DNA from: an uncultured Halomicronema sp.
Lineage (GTDB): Bacteria; Cyanobacteriota; Cyanobacteriia; Phormidesmidales; Phormidesmidaceae
Assembly: GCA_937899725.1 (NCBI GenBank)
Contig: CALCCA010000012.1
Location: 1 to 44,378, forward strand
Direction of reading: 5' to 3'
Length of the DNA: 44,378 bases
Shown: positions 1-8,552 of the stretch, one piece after another
How positions within the stretch are numbered: the first letter of the stretch is position 1
Layout: the number at the start of each line of letters is the position of its first letter
The notes under the pieces: generated by a model
Databases searched by the model: none
The model's input: the letters and a program-made list of their open reading frames with translations, nothing else
What the model was told of the DNA's origin: nothing
Translations under genes and position numbers: made by a program

Positions 1-48
1 TGATGCTCAAGCGCCTAGCCGCCACTGCTTAGAGATCTCAAATAGGTT

Positions 49-603
49 CTATAGATTAAACTGCTCGCGATAAAACGGTACATGCTTCAGATGCTCTCGA
101 TTCTGCTGGACGAATTGGGTTTCTTCCCGCAGCAATTGCTGAACGATGCGCTGAATCTGATGCGGGTGCTGACTCTTGAGGGTGTAGCGCCGCACAAATC
201 TGGGCAACACGTTGCGAAATACCGAGCAATAGGGGGCTGCTTTGTCTTTTAGCCGACAAGCAAAACTAGCGTTGTCTGCGAGGAGCGCCGGTAAAGGACG
301 ATGACTGCGAGTTTCAAAGGCGATCGGCACCGCTGGCCCCAACCGCTTAATGGGCTTAAAGGGGCTACCCTCGGGGGCAATTGTGCCGATTTCCAATTGG
401 GTTAGAGCGCCTACGACTTTGTCGCAACCAACCATCCACCCTTCGCGGCTATAGTTGCGTTGGGGGACGGTAAGCGCTAACCCAAGAGCGTGCGTTTGAG
501 ATTGATTACGGGTCGGCACAACAAGTTGAAAATTGCCAAAGTCAGCGACAGCGACTTCAATAACGCTGACTTTGGGAAACGGAAAATAGTGACTTGATAG
601 CAT
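49..603 (-). CDS. hypothetical protein, unrecognised
   Basis: I do not recognise this protein of about 184 residues. The reading frame is open further to a TTG at 633, but I chose the ATG at 603 because the next residues (MLSSHYFPFPKV) look like a normal start. There is no clear Shine-Dalgarno sequence. The N-terminal two thirds looks like a compact beta-rich domain; the C-terminal third is basic and helical (RRYTLKSQHPHQIQRIVQQLL), ending in a charged stretch. No signal peptide or membrane segment is seen. It stands alone, with about 500 bp of non-coding DNA upstream. Codon use is like the rest of the window, so it is probably a real lineage-specific gene, but no function can be offered. Confidence 0.6.
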   Translation of the reverse strand: MLSSHYFPFPKVSVIEVAVADFGNFQLVVPTRNQSQTHALGLALTVPQRNYSREGWMVGCDKVVGALTQLEIGTIAPEGSPFKPIKRLGPAVPIAFETRSHRPLPALLADNASFACRLKDKAAPYCSVFRNVLPRFVRRYTLKSQHPHQIQRIVQQLLREETQFVQQNREHLKHVPFYREQFNL

Positions 604-1113
604 AATTTTTGAGGGGGTATAACGCCAGGGCAATGATGTAACGCGAACCTTCCCTGAGTCTCTTCAATTCTAATGACAGAAAATCCGCAAATGTATTGAA
701 AAAATTTCGGCATTAATGTCGTGTGAGTCAATACCGTTAATGAGTGGACTGCATGACAGTTGGGTGCTGAATCTAAGATGTCTAGACTTTGAGGATAAGT
801 CTTAAAGAGTCTGGGAAAAGAAAACCTCGTCCTCACCCAACTGGAGCAGAAGCTTTATGGCACAACGATTTGACCCACTCTCATTTCAAAGCATAGAGAG
901 CGTGCTGAAGTAGATGAATCTATATGTTTCCCATAGAGAGAATCGTTGGTAAAACGGCGATGCGTGCTGACAAGGTAATTAATCACTGCTGTGCCAGAAC
1001 GTGATCTGTGAGTAGGTAGACGGCATGATCGGGCTGACTAATTCTCTCTTTCTGAAAGAAAATGAGCGATCGCTTTAATCTTGAATTAGACCAATCGATT
1101 TATTAGGAAGCCG
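604..1113. other. intergenic, no gene seen
   Basis: About 510 bp without a supportable gene. A minus-strand open frame runs through part of it but overlaps the upstream gene and has no recognisable protein features. One HIP1 octamer (GCGATCGC) lies near 1067. I see no tRNA, strong terminator or repeat. Confidence 0.5.
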
Positions 1114-1485
1114 ATGGCAATGATTCAAAAATTATTTGTATATGGAACGTTAGGCCCTGGCAGACCCAATGAACACATCATGCTCAAGATTGGCGGCACA
1201 TGGACGGAAGCCAGTGTCACTGGAGAACTACATCACGAGGGTTGGGGAGCTGCAATGGGCTACCCCGGCATTACTCTAGATGAGACGGGTGAAAACGTTG
1301 AAGGCTATCTGTTTAGTTCCAGCAATCTAACCTCGCATTGGGCAGACCTGGATGCGTTTGAAGGTGAGTCCTATGAACGCGTTCTGACAACCGCAAAGCT
1401 CAAAGATGGCAATACAGTCGCAGCGTATATTTATGTGCTGAGTTCTAGAGGCTGTCATCATTTAGCGGCTGAGTCCTTATGCTGA
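1114..1485 (+). CDS. gamma-glutamylcyclotransferase-fold (AIG2/GGCT-like) protein
   Basis: A small protein of 123 residues of the GGCT/AIG2-like family, whose members act on gamma-glutamyl amines or peptides through an intramolecular cyclotransfer. The family signature FVYGTLGPG is at residues 8-16 and the candidate catalytic glutamate is in DAFEGESYER at about residues 79-88. The ATG at 1114 has AGGAAG eight bases upstream. The last 15 residues (after AYIYVLSS) do not look like family sequence and are encoded inside one arm of an inverted repeat (1446-1454 with 1494-1502) that straddles the stop codon, so the C-terminus may have been rewritten by a small insertion. The true substrate is unknown. 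The family call is firm. Confidence 0.85.
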   Translation: MAMIQKLFVYGTLGPGRPNEHIMLKIGGTWTEASVTGELHHEGWGAAMGYPGITLDETGENVEGYLFSSSNLTSHWADLDAFEGESYERVLTTAKLKDGNTVAAYIYVLSSRGCHHLAAESLC

Positions 1486-1502
1486 AAACGGTTCAGCCTC
1501 TA
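1446..1502. repeat. inverted repeat across the stop codon of the GGCT-like gene
   Basis: TAGAGGCTG at 1446-1454 and CAGCCTCTA at 1494-1502 are perfect nine-base complements separated by 39 bases, so a transcript could form a hairpin covering the stop codon at 1483-1485. No T-run follows, so it is not a classical terminator. Confidence 0.6.
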
Positions 1503-1677
1503 GCCAGTTTTACGGAACGGGCGCGGTAATGTCCATAGCGTAAGGCTTTCGAGTTTAATTGATGACACGCCCTAGGAAGATAATTTGATCAAGTCCTCTA
1601 ACAGGGAAAGAGCAGCAGTTTCTTGACATCTGAGGATTCTCATACCACAAAGCAGAAGAGGCGTGATTGAACTGAAT

Positions 1678-1987
1678 ATGCTTGAACTGAGACCCACCTG
1701 TGAACATTGCAACAAAGCCTTGCTGCCAGATTCCCTTGAGGCCCGCATCTGCGCCTATGAATGCACGTTCTGTGTGGCCTGTGTGGAGGATGTTTTGGGC
1801 CACAACATTTGCCCTAACTGTGGGGCGGCTTTGTTCCGAGACCTATCAGACCCTCAAAGAACTGGAAAGGCGACAATCATCTCGGTAATCATCCGGCAGG
1901 TACCCAGGTTAAACATCGCCCCGTTGATCTCGCGGCCTATGTACAGCTGCCGCTGCCATCAATAATTTGCCTCCAGACAAGAGATAA
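1678..1987 (+). pseudogene. DUF1272 zinc-ribbon protein with two frameshifts
   Basis: The start (MLELRPTCEHCNKALL) and four CxxC-type knuckles (CEHC, CTFCVAC, CPNC) match the small DUF1272 family of about 80 residues, probable zinc-binding proteins. After CPNCG (about 1822) the annotated frame turns to nonsense, but the next frame reads GGFVPRPIRPSKNWKGDNH and on to VDLAAYVQL, which is the family's C-terminal half. A second shift after VQL (about 1948) restores AAAINNLPPDKR and a stop at 1985-1987. Each break is explained by loss of a single base, the first in a G-run. The unbroken frame from 1663 would end at 1965 with a scrambled tail. It is either a young pseudogene or two sequencing errors; everything else is intact. 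Confidence 0.8.
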
Positions 1988-2333
1988 CACATTTGATGGA
2001 GAGGGCTAAAAATGCCCGCTCAGACTAATTTCATGGCACGACGATATGTCAGTGATTTGCTCATTCATGCAGAAGGAATCTGAATTTGACTGAAAGACTG
2101 ATGCTTGCTCAGGGGTGCTGTCAGTATCTGAAGAAAAGCTCTATAGAAGGCTGTTTGGAGTCATGCTCTTTTCTGGGATTTTGTCAACAGAGATTTTGAT
2201 AAGTGGAGTTGAACTTGCCTCGATAGATTTCGATATTTATCGTTTTCAGATTAGACAAGCATCTGGCTTGAAGGGTGAATTCATTCGCTTTTGAGCGAAG
2301 TTGCACATAATCTCTATCGGAGAAACAAAGCAA
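1988..2333. other. intergenic, AT-rich, no gene seen
   Basis: About 345 bp with no convincing ORF or RNA. The base composition becomes AT-rich from about 2040 onward and stays so through the following gene, unlike the DNA on either side, which suggests one acquired block. Confidence 0.4.
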
Positions 2334-2756
2334 ATGGATAAATTTATTGAAAATGCGATCGCATGGGCTTTGAGCAAGAAGGATCAAGCAGAGTACCCAT
2401 TGAGATGTTTAGCGTTTGTTGAAGATGCTTATGAAAAAGGGAATAATATTGAACTTTTTGGTGGATCAACAGCTGCTGAATCCGCAGAAGAATATGGCTT
2501 CAATACTATGGGATGTCCACCGAAAGGTTCATTTGTTTTTTATCAGGCTGTAGGCTCAATTGATCGAGTGGAAAAAGACTGGGGACATGTGGGCTTGTGT
2601 ATAGGAGACGGCGAAGTCATTCATGCGTGGAATGTTATCCGGATAGATAACTATTTAGAAGTCCAAGCACTGTCAAACGCAACCGGATGGCGGGCCCCGA
2701 AATACCTTGGATGGACACCTCCAGAGAGATTCCTAAAAGGATATCAACAGAGATAG
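2334..2756 (+). CDS. NlpC/P60-like cysteine hydrolase domain protein
   Basis: About 140 residues made of a single papain-like hydrolase domain of the NlpC/P60-CHAP type. The probable catalytic cysteine is in PLRCLAFVEDAY near the N-terminus, and the histidine block is WGHVGLCIGDGEVIHAW, the usual hydrolase signature of this fold. Family members cut peptidoglycan peptides or related amides. A TTG at 2301 would extend the frame, but the ATG at 2334 has GGAG about eleven bases before it and is the better start. There is no signal peptide and no cell-wall binding domain, which is unusual for a peptidoglycan hydrolase. The gene is AT-rich relative to its neighbours and stands alone, so recent transfer (phage or plasmid) is plausible. 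The substrate is unknown. Confidence 0.7.
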   Translation: MDKFIENAIAWALSKKDQAEYPLRCLAFVEDAYEKGNNIELFGGSTAAESAEEYGFNTMGCPPKGSFVFYQAVGSIDRVEKDWGHVGLCIGDGEVIHAWNVIRIDNYLEVQALSNATGWRAPKYLGWTPPERFLKGYQQR

Positions 2757-2981
2757 TGCGATCCTCTAGTTCGCTACAGTAATCATGGCTTTGCTTCTGC
2801 ACTGCTTGAGAAATTTAGCACGATCGCCGGTCACAGCCAGCGGTTGATCGGCCACCATTCATCAGCAGCGATCGCTTTCCCCCGTCTGACATTCACACTG
2901 ACGACTGAATGCTGGTCAGTTGGCGCTCACCCGATTGTTCGCGATCGCTGCAGAATAGGACATCGCAGATCTGGAGCAAAC

Positions 2982-3302
2982 ATGAGACTAACGCTTGCCA
3001 ATGCTTTGCAAGAGCTGGAAGGTCATGATCAGCCGTTTAGAGAGCTTTTCAACCATGGCTCCCTCAGTGTCGAAATCTACAAACCTGAGAAGGTCGATTT
3101 GCAAGAGCCGCACAGCCGTGACGAACTCTATGTGGTCATTTCAGGGTCGGGCTATTTTGTGAATGGCGACTCCAGAGAGGCGTTTGAAGCGGGTGAGATG
3201 CTCTTTGTGCCAGCGGGTGTGGTGCATCGGTTCGAATCGTTTACGGATGATTTTGCGACTTGGGTCATGTTCTATGGGCCTGAGGGCGGTGAACTTGCCT
3301 AA
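2982..3302 (+). CDS. cupin-domain protein
   Basis: A single small cupin barrel of about 106 residues. The first cupin motif is visible as EPHSRDELYVVISGSGYF and the second as AGEMLFVPAGVVHRFE, giving a His/Glu/His set that could hold one metal ion. The frame is open from 2844, but the upstream 46 residues look like translated non-coding DNA; the ATG at 2982 follows GGAG by six bases and starts a typical N-terminus (MRLTLANALQEL). Small cupins can be sugar isomerases, dioxygenases or metal binders, and nothing here decides among these. It precedes a second, unrelated-looking cupin gene by about 95 bp on the same strand. Confidence 0.75.
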   Translation: MRLTLANALQELEGHDQPFRELFNHGSLSVEIYKPEKVDLQEPHSRDELYVVISGSGYFVNGDSREAFEAGEMLFVPAGVVHRFESFTDDFATWVMFYGPEGGELA

Positions 3303-3396
3303 CCAGCCCTGAATATCCGCCATGGGTTGTTTGTGGAAATCATCTCAAACGACTGGCCCGATCGACGAGCACTCTGCACCGGTAGGACTCTAAAAG

Positions 3397-3879
3397 ATGG
3401 ATCAATACATCATCACCCGCGAAGCAATTGCCGCATATGAAGGCGTCGCCAAGACTCATTTTCTCAATGAGAATGCCCAACGTCTCAACAAATCCCTGGG
3501 GGATTTAACCGGGCTGACGGGCATCGGCTTTCACATCATTGAGGTGGCCCCCGGTTGTGACTCAACGGAGTTCCACAAGCACTATCACGAAGACGAATGT
3601 GTCTATATTTTGGAGGGAGAAGCCGAGGCGACGATTGGTGATGCCAAGTACCCGGTTAAGAGCGGGGATTTCATTGGCTACCGCGCCGGGGGCGAGCCGC
3701 ACCAACTGAAGAATACGGGTGATGGCGTTCTCAAATGCATCGTGGTGGGCCAGCGATTAGCGCACGATGTGGGTGATTATCCTCGCCAGCAAAAGCGGAT
3801 ATATCGGCATCAGGGTATGCAGTGGAACTTGGTCGATCTAGATCATATTTCTGAGCCTGAGGCGGGCAGAAAAGTGTAA
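3397..3879 (+). CDS. cupin-domain protein
   Basis: A 160-residue protein with one central cupin_2 domain. Motif 1 (TEFHKHYHEDECVYILEGEA) has the His-x-His...Glu set and motif 2 is KSGDFIGYRAGGEPHQLKN with the closing histidine, so a metal site is likely. Flanking N- and C-terminal extensions of about 50 and 35 residues lie outside the barrel. The ATG at 3397 starts the frame; no strong Shine-Dalgarno is seen. It may be co-transcribed with the preceding cupin gene. Substrate and role are unknown; regulators with HTH domains in this superfamily are excluded because there is no DNA-binding domain. Confidence 0.75.
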   Translation: MDQYIITREAIAAYEGVAKTHFLNENAQRLNKSLGDLTGLTGIGFHIIEVAPGCDSTEFHKHYHEDECVYILEGEAEATIGDAKYPVKSGDFIGYRAGGEPHQLKNTGDGVLKCIVVGQRLAHDVGDYPRQQKRIYRHQGMQWNLVDLDHISEPEAGRKV

Positions 3880-4214
3880 CTCTGCTCGGCTATGGAGGGG
3901 CCAAAAGCGGTTACGGGAAGAGAGCTTTCTTTACAGCGATCGCTCAATTTGGGCAACCGTTCCCAATCGCCCCGATGACCTCGTCAAACGCTACTGATAG
4001 CGGTGCTGCTGTGAGCCATGCCATTGATACAGTGCTTTGCCCTGATCATCTGTCATCTCTTTAGCTCGGATCTCGTGAGGATATCGCTGATTTCTAATCT
4101 TATGAGAGTGTTCGAAACCCAAAAACCCTTGTTATACTTCGTTGCCATAGCGAGCGCTATTGGATGGATCTATTGAAATAACTGTCAGCCAAGCGTTGAG
4201 CATTGCCTAGGGTT
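3880..4214. other. intergenic, no gene seen
   Basis: About 335 bp between a cupin gene and a large membrane-protein gene. I see no ORF with protein character and no terminator. Confidence 0.4.
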
Positions 4215-6146
4215 ATGACTTCTACCTCTTCCTTCGCGGCCTTAGACCGATTTGTCGCCGCCTTAGAACATCGCATTCAAGCGGCGATCGCTCCAACCCT
4301 GCCCGCAGCGGCCCCTACGATTCGCTGTCGGTTTCAGCAGGGGCGCTTGTTGGTTTTGTCTGAAGACACCGTGGCGGCGGCGACGGCGACTGAGCGAGAT
4401 GAGCGATTCAAAGCGCTGGCGTTGGCGATGGGCACCGGGCTGGCCGCAACGGAACTGCCCGCAGAATTCTTAGACGACACGGGCGAGTTGCCCGTAAGGC
4501 TCTATCTCAGAAAGCGCGGCACCGCCAGCCCCTATGCGGCTCGCAGTTGGGGCTGGCAACCGGTTGACGATACGGCGGATGGGCTGGATGCAGCGGGTGA
4601 TGCAGCACTGGATAGCAGCGAGCCCGCGATGGAAGGCACCGCTGGAGCACTCGTCTTACTTTCCCGTGATGCTGAACCGGCAGCCGCTGCACCAGAGCCA
4701 GAGGTGGCAGCTGAAGACGCTGCTGTCTCGCCTGCGGAGACGACCTCCGATGCTGCCACAGGGCCTTTTTGGCAGAGCTGGCAAGCTCGCTTGGCATCAG
4801 CACCCTGGCAGGATCGCTGGCAGCAGCTGACCACGCATTGGCAAGCCTTACCCTGGCGCTCCGTGGGAGGGTTAGTGGTGGCCGGAGTCGCGGTGGGGGT
4901 GGTGACCTATGGGGTGAGTCGCCCTTGTCTGGTAGGCCGCTGCGAGCGCCGTCAAACCGCGAGTGACCTGAGTTTGGCGTCGGTTGATCAGCTGCAAGGT
5001 CGGCCCACGCCGGATGAAGTCACGAGCGCTCACCAGGACCTGCAAAAGGCGATTCGACTCGTGTCGGCGATTCCGCCCTGGTCGTCTCACTATGATGCGG
5101 CCCAGGCTGACCTGCTGCGCTACCGCACCCAGCTGGCTGACTTGGAGTGGATTCTGGCGGCTCAGCGCGACGCCACCGAAGCGTCAGAAAAGAGCCAAGA
5201 CCCGCCCCATCCCGTACCGCTTTGGGTCGAAGTCCATTTGCTGTGGCAAAAGGCGGTTACCCATCTCGGTCGTGTGCCGGCTGACAGTCCACTTGCGGCG
5301 TTTGCCCAAACCAAGCAGCGAGAATATGAGGCCAACTATCAGGCGATTGGCGATCGCCTCGCGATTGAAGAGCAGGCCGAAGCTAATTTGAATGAAGCAC
5401 TGCAGGCAGCGCAGCTGGCAACTGCCCAAACTGAGACGGCGACCACTCTGACCGAGTGGCTGGTGGCTCAACGGGCGTGGAATCAAGCGACTCAAGCGTT
5501 GAGTAACATTCCCCAGGGTACGCTGGCCTATCAAGAAGCGCGATCGCTGCTGTCAGACTACCGCAGTCAGATGGTGCAAACTCGCACCCGTGTCACCTTT
5601 GAGCAGGCTGGTGAACGCGCCTATCAGGACGCATTAGCGGATGCGGCTCAGGCGCAAGCGGCGGAACGCAACGACCAGTGGACTCAGGCCGTCAGTCACT
5701 GGAGCGAAGCCTTTGCGCAGATGCGTCAGGTGCCGAAAAACACGCTGCGCTATGCCGAAGCGCAGGGTCAGCTTGCTACCTACCAAGCCTCGCTCAAGCA
5801 GGCCCAAACGAAGCTTAGGCAGGCGGTGGCGCTGCAAACCATTGATGATGATTTGGCTAATCTCTGTCCGACGACGGCTGGCGTCTGTACCTACACCTAT
5901 GGCCGTCAGGGCATTGAACTTACGCTCCGCGAACCCTACGACAGCGCTATTCGTCAGTCGATTTCGCCGCCCTCGACTCAGAGCCAGCTCTCGCGTAACG
6001 ACGCTGTGATGGCCGAAACCCATGAACTGGTGCAAAACATCATGCAGTTAGGGAATCAGGTGCAGCTGCCGATCGCGGTCTACGACGGTAATCGGCAGTT
6101 CATTGCTCGCTATAAGCCTGAATTCGGCGGCTTTTCGAGAAATTAA
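4215..6146 (+). CDS. one-pass membrane protein with four IP-x5-Y repeats
   Basis: About 643 residues. The first 110 or so form an alpha/beta domain (AALDRFVAALEHRIQ..., FQQGRLLVLSED), followed by an acidic, alanine-rich linker and one membrane segment (GGLVVAGVAVGVVTYGV) at about residues 217-236. The C-terminal 400 residues are helical and contain four copies of a motif of the form Ax(5-6)IPx(5)YxxAxxxLxxY: around SAIPPWSSHYDAA, GRVPADSPLAAFA, SNIPQGTLAYQEA and RQVPKNTLRYAEA. Such repeats recur in cyanobacterial proteins of unknown function. The C-terminal 90 residues form a separate domain. The frame starts at a TTG (4203) but ATG 4215 is preferred. I expect an anchored protein with a long helical arm; a role is not known. 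Confidence 0.75.
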   Translation: MTSTSSFAALDRFVAALEHRIQAAIAPTLPAAAPTIRCRFQQGRLLVLSEDTVAAATATERDERFKALALAMGTGLAATELPAEFLDDTGELPVRLYLRKRGTASPYAARSWGWQPVDDTADGLDAAGDAALDSSEPAMEGTAGALVLLSRDAEPAAAAPEPEVAAEDAAVSPAETTSDAATGPFWQSWQARLASAPWQDRWQQLTTHWQALPWRSVGGLVVAGVAVGVVTYGVSRPCLVGRCERRQTASDLSLASVDQLQGRPTPDEVTSAHQDLQKAIRLVSAIPPWSSHYDAAQADLLRYRTQLADLEWILAAQRDATEASEKSQDPPHPVPLWVEVHLLWQKAVTHLGRVPADSPLAAFAQTKQREYEANYQAIGDRLAIEEQAEANLNEALQAAQLATAQTETATTLTEWLVAQRAWNQATQALSNIPQGTLAYQEARSLLSDYRSQMVQTRTRVTFEQAGERAYQDALADAAQAQAAERNDQWTQAVSHWSEAFAQMRQVPKNTLRYAEAQGQLATYQASLKQAQTKLRQAVALQTIDDDLANLCPTTAGVCTYTYGRQGIELTLREPYDSAIRQSISPPSTQSQLSRNDAVMAETHELVQNIMQLGNQVQLPIAVYDGNRQFIARYKPEFGGFSRN

Positions 6147-6222
6147 CCAGCCAGACCCCATGCTTGTCAGGCTCTGGCCCGTCTCTGTTGAGAGTATTCC
6201 AAAGTAAACAATATCCCACCTG

Positions 6223-6287
6223 AAGACCCCCAGTTTCTGGGAACCGGCCAGCAGGCTCCGGCCAGTTTTTATAGAAACCGGGGTCTT
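6223..6287. repeat. long imperfect hairpin
   Basis: AAGACCCCCAGTTTCT (6223-6238) pairs with AGAAACCGGGGTCTT (6273-6287) with one or two mismatches, and the interior holds two CCGGCC palindromes. It lies 75 bp after the stop of the membrane-protein gene and could end its transcript, although no T-run follows, or be a small palindromic element. Confidence 0.55.
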
Positions 6288-6330
6288 GGACACGTTATTG
6301 CTTGGAAGGCTCTTAGCGCAACACGATGTT

Positions 6331-6437
6331 TAATACCAGTGCTCTAAAACCAGGCTACAGATCTGGCTCCCCTGTCCCTCGGTTCTTCTGCATTGCCAAG
6401 ATTGCATCAGGAGTCTGATTACTGAGAACGGGTATAA
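6331..6437 (+). repeat. 107-bp MITE-like repeat, copy A
   Basis: This 107-bp block aligns without gaps to 8394-8500; by eye about 18 positions differ. The central run CTACAGATCTGGCTCCCCTG is identical. The ends are imperfect inverted repeats of each other (ATACC..TCTC at the left, GAGAAC.GGTAT at the right). It contains no ORF. Size, terminal inverted repeats and paired occurrence suggest a non-autonomous mobile element. Confidence 0.65.
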
Positions 6438-6557
6438 GCAACTCCCTCGAACGCCTGGCAGGGTTGATCTCTGTCGTATGGGGCACCACTAACGTCGGCC
6501 TATCCTCCGCCTTCGACTGGCCCGATGCATGGCTTCAATCCAGCGCATCGAGGTAAT

Positions 6558-8228
6558 TTACTTCGGCAGAGCAGCTTCGCGGTAGCTCAACGTCAATGGA
6601 TGCGGTTGGGTATCCGGACACAGCACCCGCCACTTATATTGCACGTCGCGGCCGCTCGTGGCGATCACGGCCCGTTTGACCGCATCGGCCCAGCCAGGCT
6701 GCAGGCGATGTAGGCAAAGCGGCCGCAGGCGCTGCGATGCGCGTTTTTGAGCGTATTCGTGGTTGAGCTGTTGCAACGTCTGATCCAAAGCGGGCAACAA
6801 GGTGTGCTGAATCCAGCGATCGCCGCGCGAGTCAGCCCATTCCACATAAATGTGATAGTTCATCTCAGACAGGTTCGGCACCCACTGATACTGCCCAATG
6901 GTCAAGTCAAACTGACGCTGCACCTGCTCCATGGCCAGCAAAATTTGGTTGACGTGCAGCTTTTCGCCGGTCAGGTTGCTCATATCTTTGCCCTTGCGCA
7001 CAAAGGCCAAGAGCGGCGCGCGGTGATAGAACCCCGTGACTTCCACAATGTCGTTGATGTGATAGCGATACAGACCGCCCGGCGTGGTGAGGAGAATGTG
7101 ATAGCGCTGCCCGACCTCGAGTTCGTGACTGAGATACACCGGCGGCTGGTGCTGTTGCATCGCCTCTTCGGGGATGAATTCGCAAAAGTTCAGCGTCAGG
7201 TCGAGCACGCCGCTCGGCGTGTGATCAGCGATCGGCAGAGTCACTCTGGCTTCACTGGCCAGGTAGCCCAAATCTCGGCGCGGCACGGCACCGTAGGCTG
7301 AGGTCAAGCGCGGTGTCTGGATGCCGACACTACCGCCAGTCCAGCAGCCGATTAGCTGCAGCTGGGGCCAGCAGTCTTTAGGGTGCAAATGGCCGGTGGT
7401 GGTCACCAGGCGTTCTAGCGTTTTGGCCCGTTGGGGCTGAGGGCGTAAGTCCGGCTGGAGCGATCGCCGTATGGCGGGCGACAGATCAGTGGCAGCCAGG
7501 CCCAAAGTGCCATCGTGAATCGCCCGAATCAAACTCTCGTGGTGTTCATCCATCACGGCGGCGAGTCGCAGCAGCGTGCTGGGGTTGGGGGTGCCCATAA
7601 AAGAGACATCGCGGGCCAGGGCAAAGCGGGCGATCGCCCAATAGCGCCGATCATAGTCCGGAATTTCAAAGACCGGATAGGGCACTGCGTAAGCCCGGCG
7701 TACCAGCCCTGGCATCTGCTGGTAAATGCGCCCGGATAGACTGCCGTAGGGAATGCCACCTGGCGTGTGGCCCTCTACTGCGGCGCTCACAATGCCTACC
7801 AGAGAACGACTGAGGCAGCGCGGATGGTCTGTCAGCAGCCGAGAGAGCCATTGCCGCATCAGGGCAGAATTGCGCGCTTCAGACACCGCCGTGACGGGCA
7901 GGTATTTGGGCTGTCCGGTGGTGCCGCTGGTCAGCGTAAACATTGTGACCGGATCGCTCACCAGCACGTTGGCCTCACCCTGCATCATTCGCTGCACATA
8001 GGGCCGTAGCGCTTCGTAATCGCGGCAGGGCACGGCTCGTTGATAGTCGGCAGGAGTTTTAATCTGGTCAAAACCATGGGTTTGGCCAAAAGCCGTAGCT
8101 CGATGGCGCGTCAGCAAGGCTTGTAGACAGTCCTGTTGGGCTCGTTCGGGGTTACGGGCAGCGGCATCAAAGCGGTTCGCCAGCGCCTGACCGCGCCAGC
8201 GAATCGTCATCGGAATTAAAGGTGACAT
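6558..8228 (-). CDS. GH3-family acyl-adenylate-forming enzyme
   Basis: About 556 residues of the GH3 (auxin-responsive) family. Plant members adenylate a carboxylic acid such as jasmonate or indole-acetate and couple it to an amino acid; bacterial functions are mostly unknown. The ATP-binding motif FTLTSGTTGQPKYLP, the motif SAYGAVPRRDLGYLASEARV and the motif RYHINDIVEV are all present in the usual order. The open frame runs to 8354, but residues upstream of MSPLIPMTIRW are poor, so ATG 8228 is used. It is the last gene of a minus-strand run behind an enolase-family gene, but 324 bp and a 107-bp repeat separate them, and a matching repeat lies downstream, so it may have its own history and promoter. 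The substrates are unknown. Confidence 0.85.
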   Translation of the reverse strand: MSPLIPMTIRWRGQALANRFDAAARNPERAQQDCLQALLTRHRATAFGQTHGFDQIKTPADYQRAVPCRDYEALRPYVQRMMQGEANVLVSDPVTMFTLTSGTTGQPKYLPVTAVSEARNSALMRQWLSRLLTDHPRCLSRSLVGIVSAAVEGHTPGGIPYGSLSGRIYQQMPGLVRRAYAVPYPVFEIPDYDRRYWAIARFALARDVSFMGTPNPSTLLRLAAVMDEHHESLIRAIHDGTLGLAATDLSPAIRRSLQPDLRPQPQRAKTLERLVTTTGHLHPKDCWPQLQLIGCWTGGSVGIQTPRLTSAYGAVPRRDLGYLASEARVTLPIADHTPSGVLDLTLNFCEFIPEEAMQQHQPPVYLSHELEVGQRYHILLTTPGGLYRYHINDIVEVTGFYHRAPLLAFVRKGKDMSNLTGEKLHVNQILLAMEQVQRQFDLTIGQYQWVPNLSEMNYHIYVEWADSRGDRWIQHTLLPALDQTLQQLNHEYAQKRASQRLRPLCLHRLQPGWADAVKRAVIATSGRDVQYKWRVLCPDTQPHPLTLSYREAALPK

Positions 8229-8393
8229 GAATGAAAACCGGCTCAAAAGCCGGGGCGTCAAAACTATTTTTGGGAAAATACTTGAGCAATGGGCAATGGG
8301 AAAGGAGGCTGACTGCTGCGATCGCCCGCTGCGGGAGGCCGCTATCCAGACCACCTCAACCTTTGGCCCGCCTGTCTGCTCCCACCTGGGGGG

Positions 8394-8500
8394 TGATACC
8401 GATTCTCTGAAACAAGGCTACAGATCTGGCTCCCCTGCCCCTCGGCTCCCCTGCGTTTCCAATATTGCATCGGGAGTCCGATCACTGAGAACTGGTATGA
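8394..8500 (+). repeat. 107-bp MITE-like repeat, copy B
   Basis: Direct-orientation partner of 6331-6437. The terminal inverted repeat is clearer here: the left end GATACCGATTCTCTGA resembles the complement of the right end, CATACCAGTTCTCAGTGA. The two copies enclose just the GH3 gene and its flanks. The rest of the 8229-8552 spacer holds nothing else I can name. Confidence 0.65.
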
Positions 8501-8552
8501 CCTCATCAATGGCAACTGGGCAAGGCGATTTAATGAGCCCTCGGGCAATCGA

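Noticed and set aside
477-836. 119-codon minus-strand open frame
   Set aside because: Overlaps the preferred gene in another frame and has no protein-like pattern or start signal.
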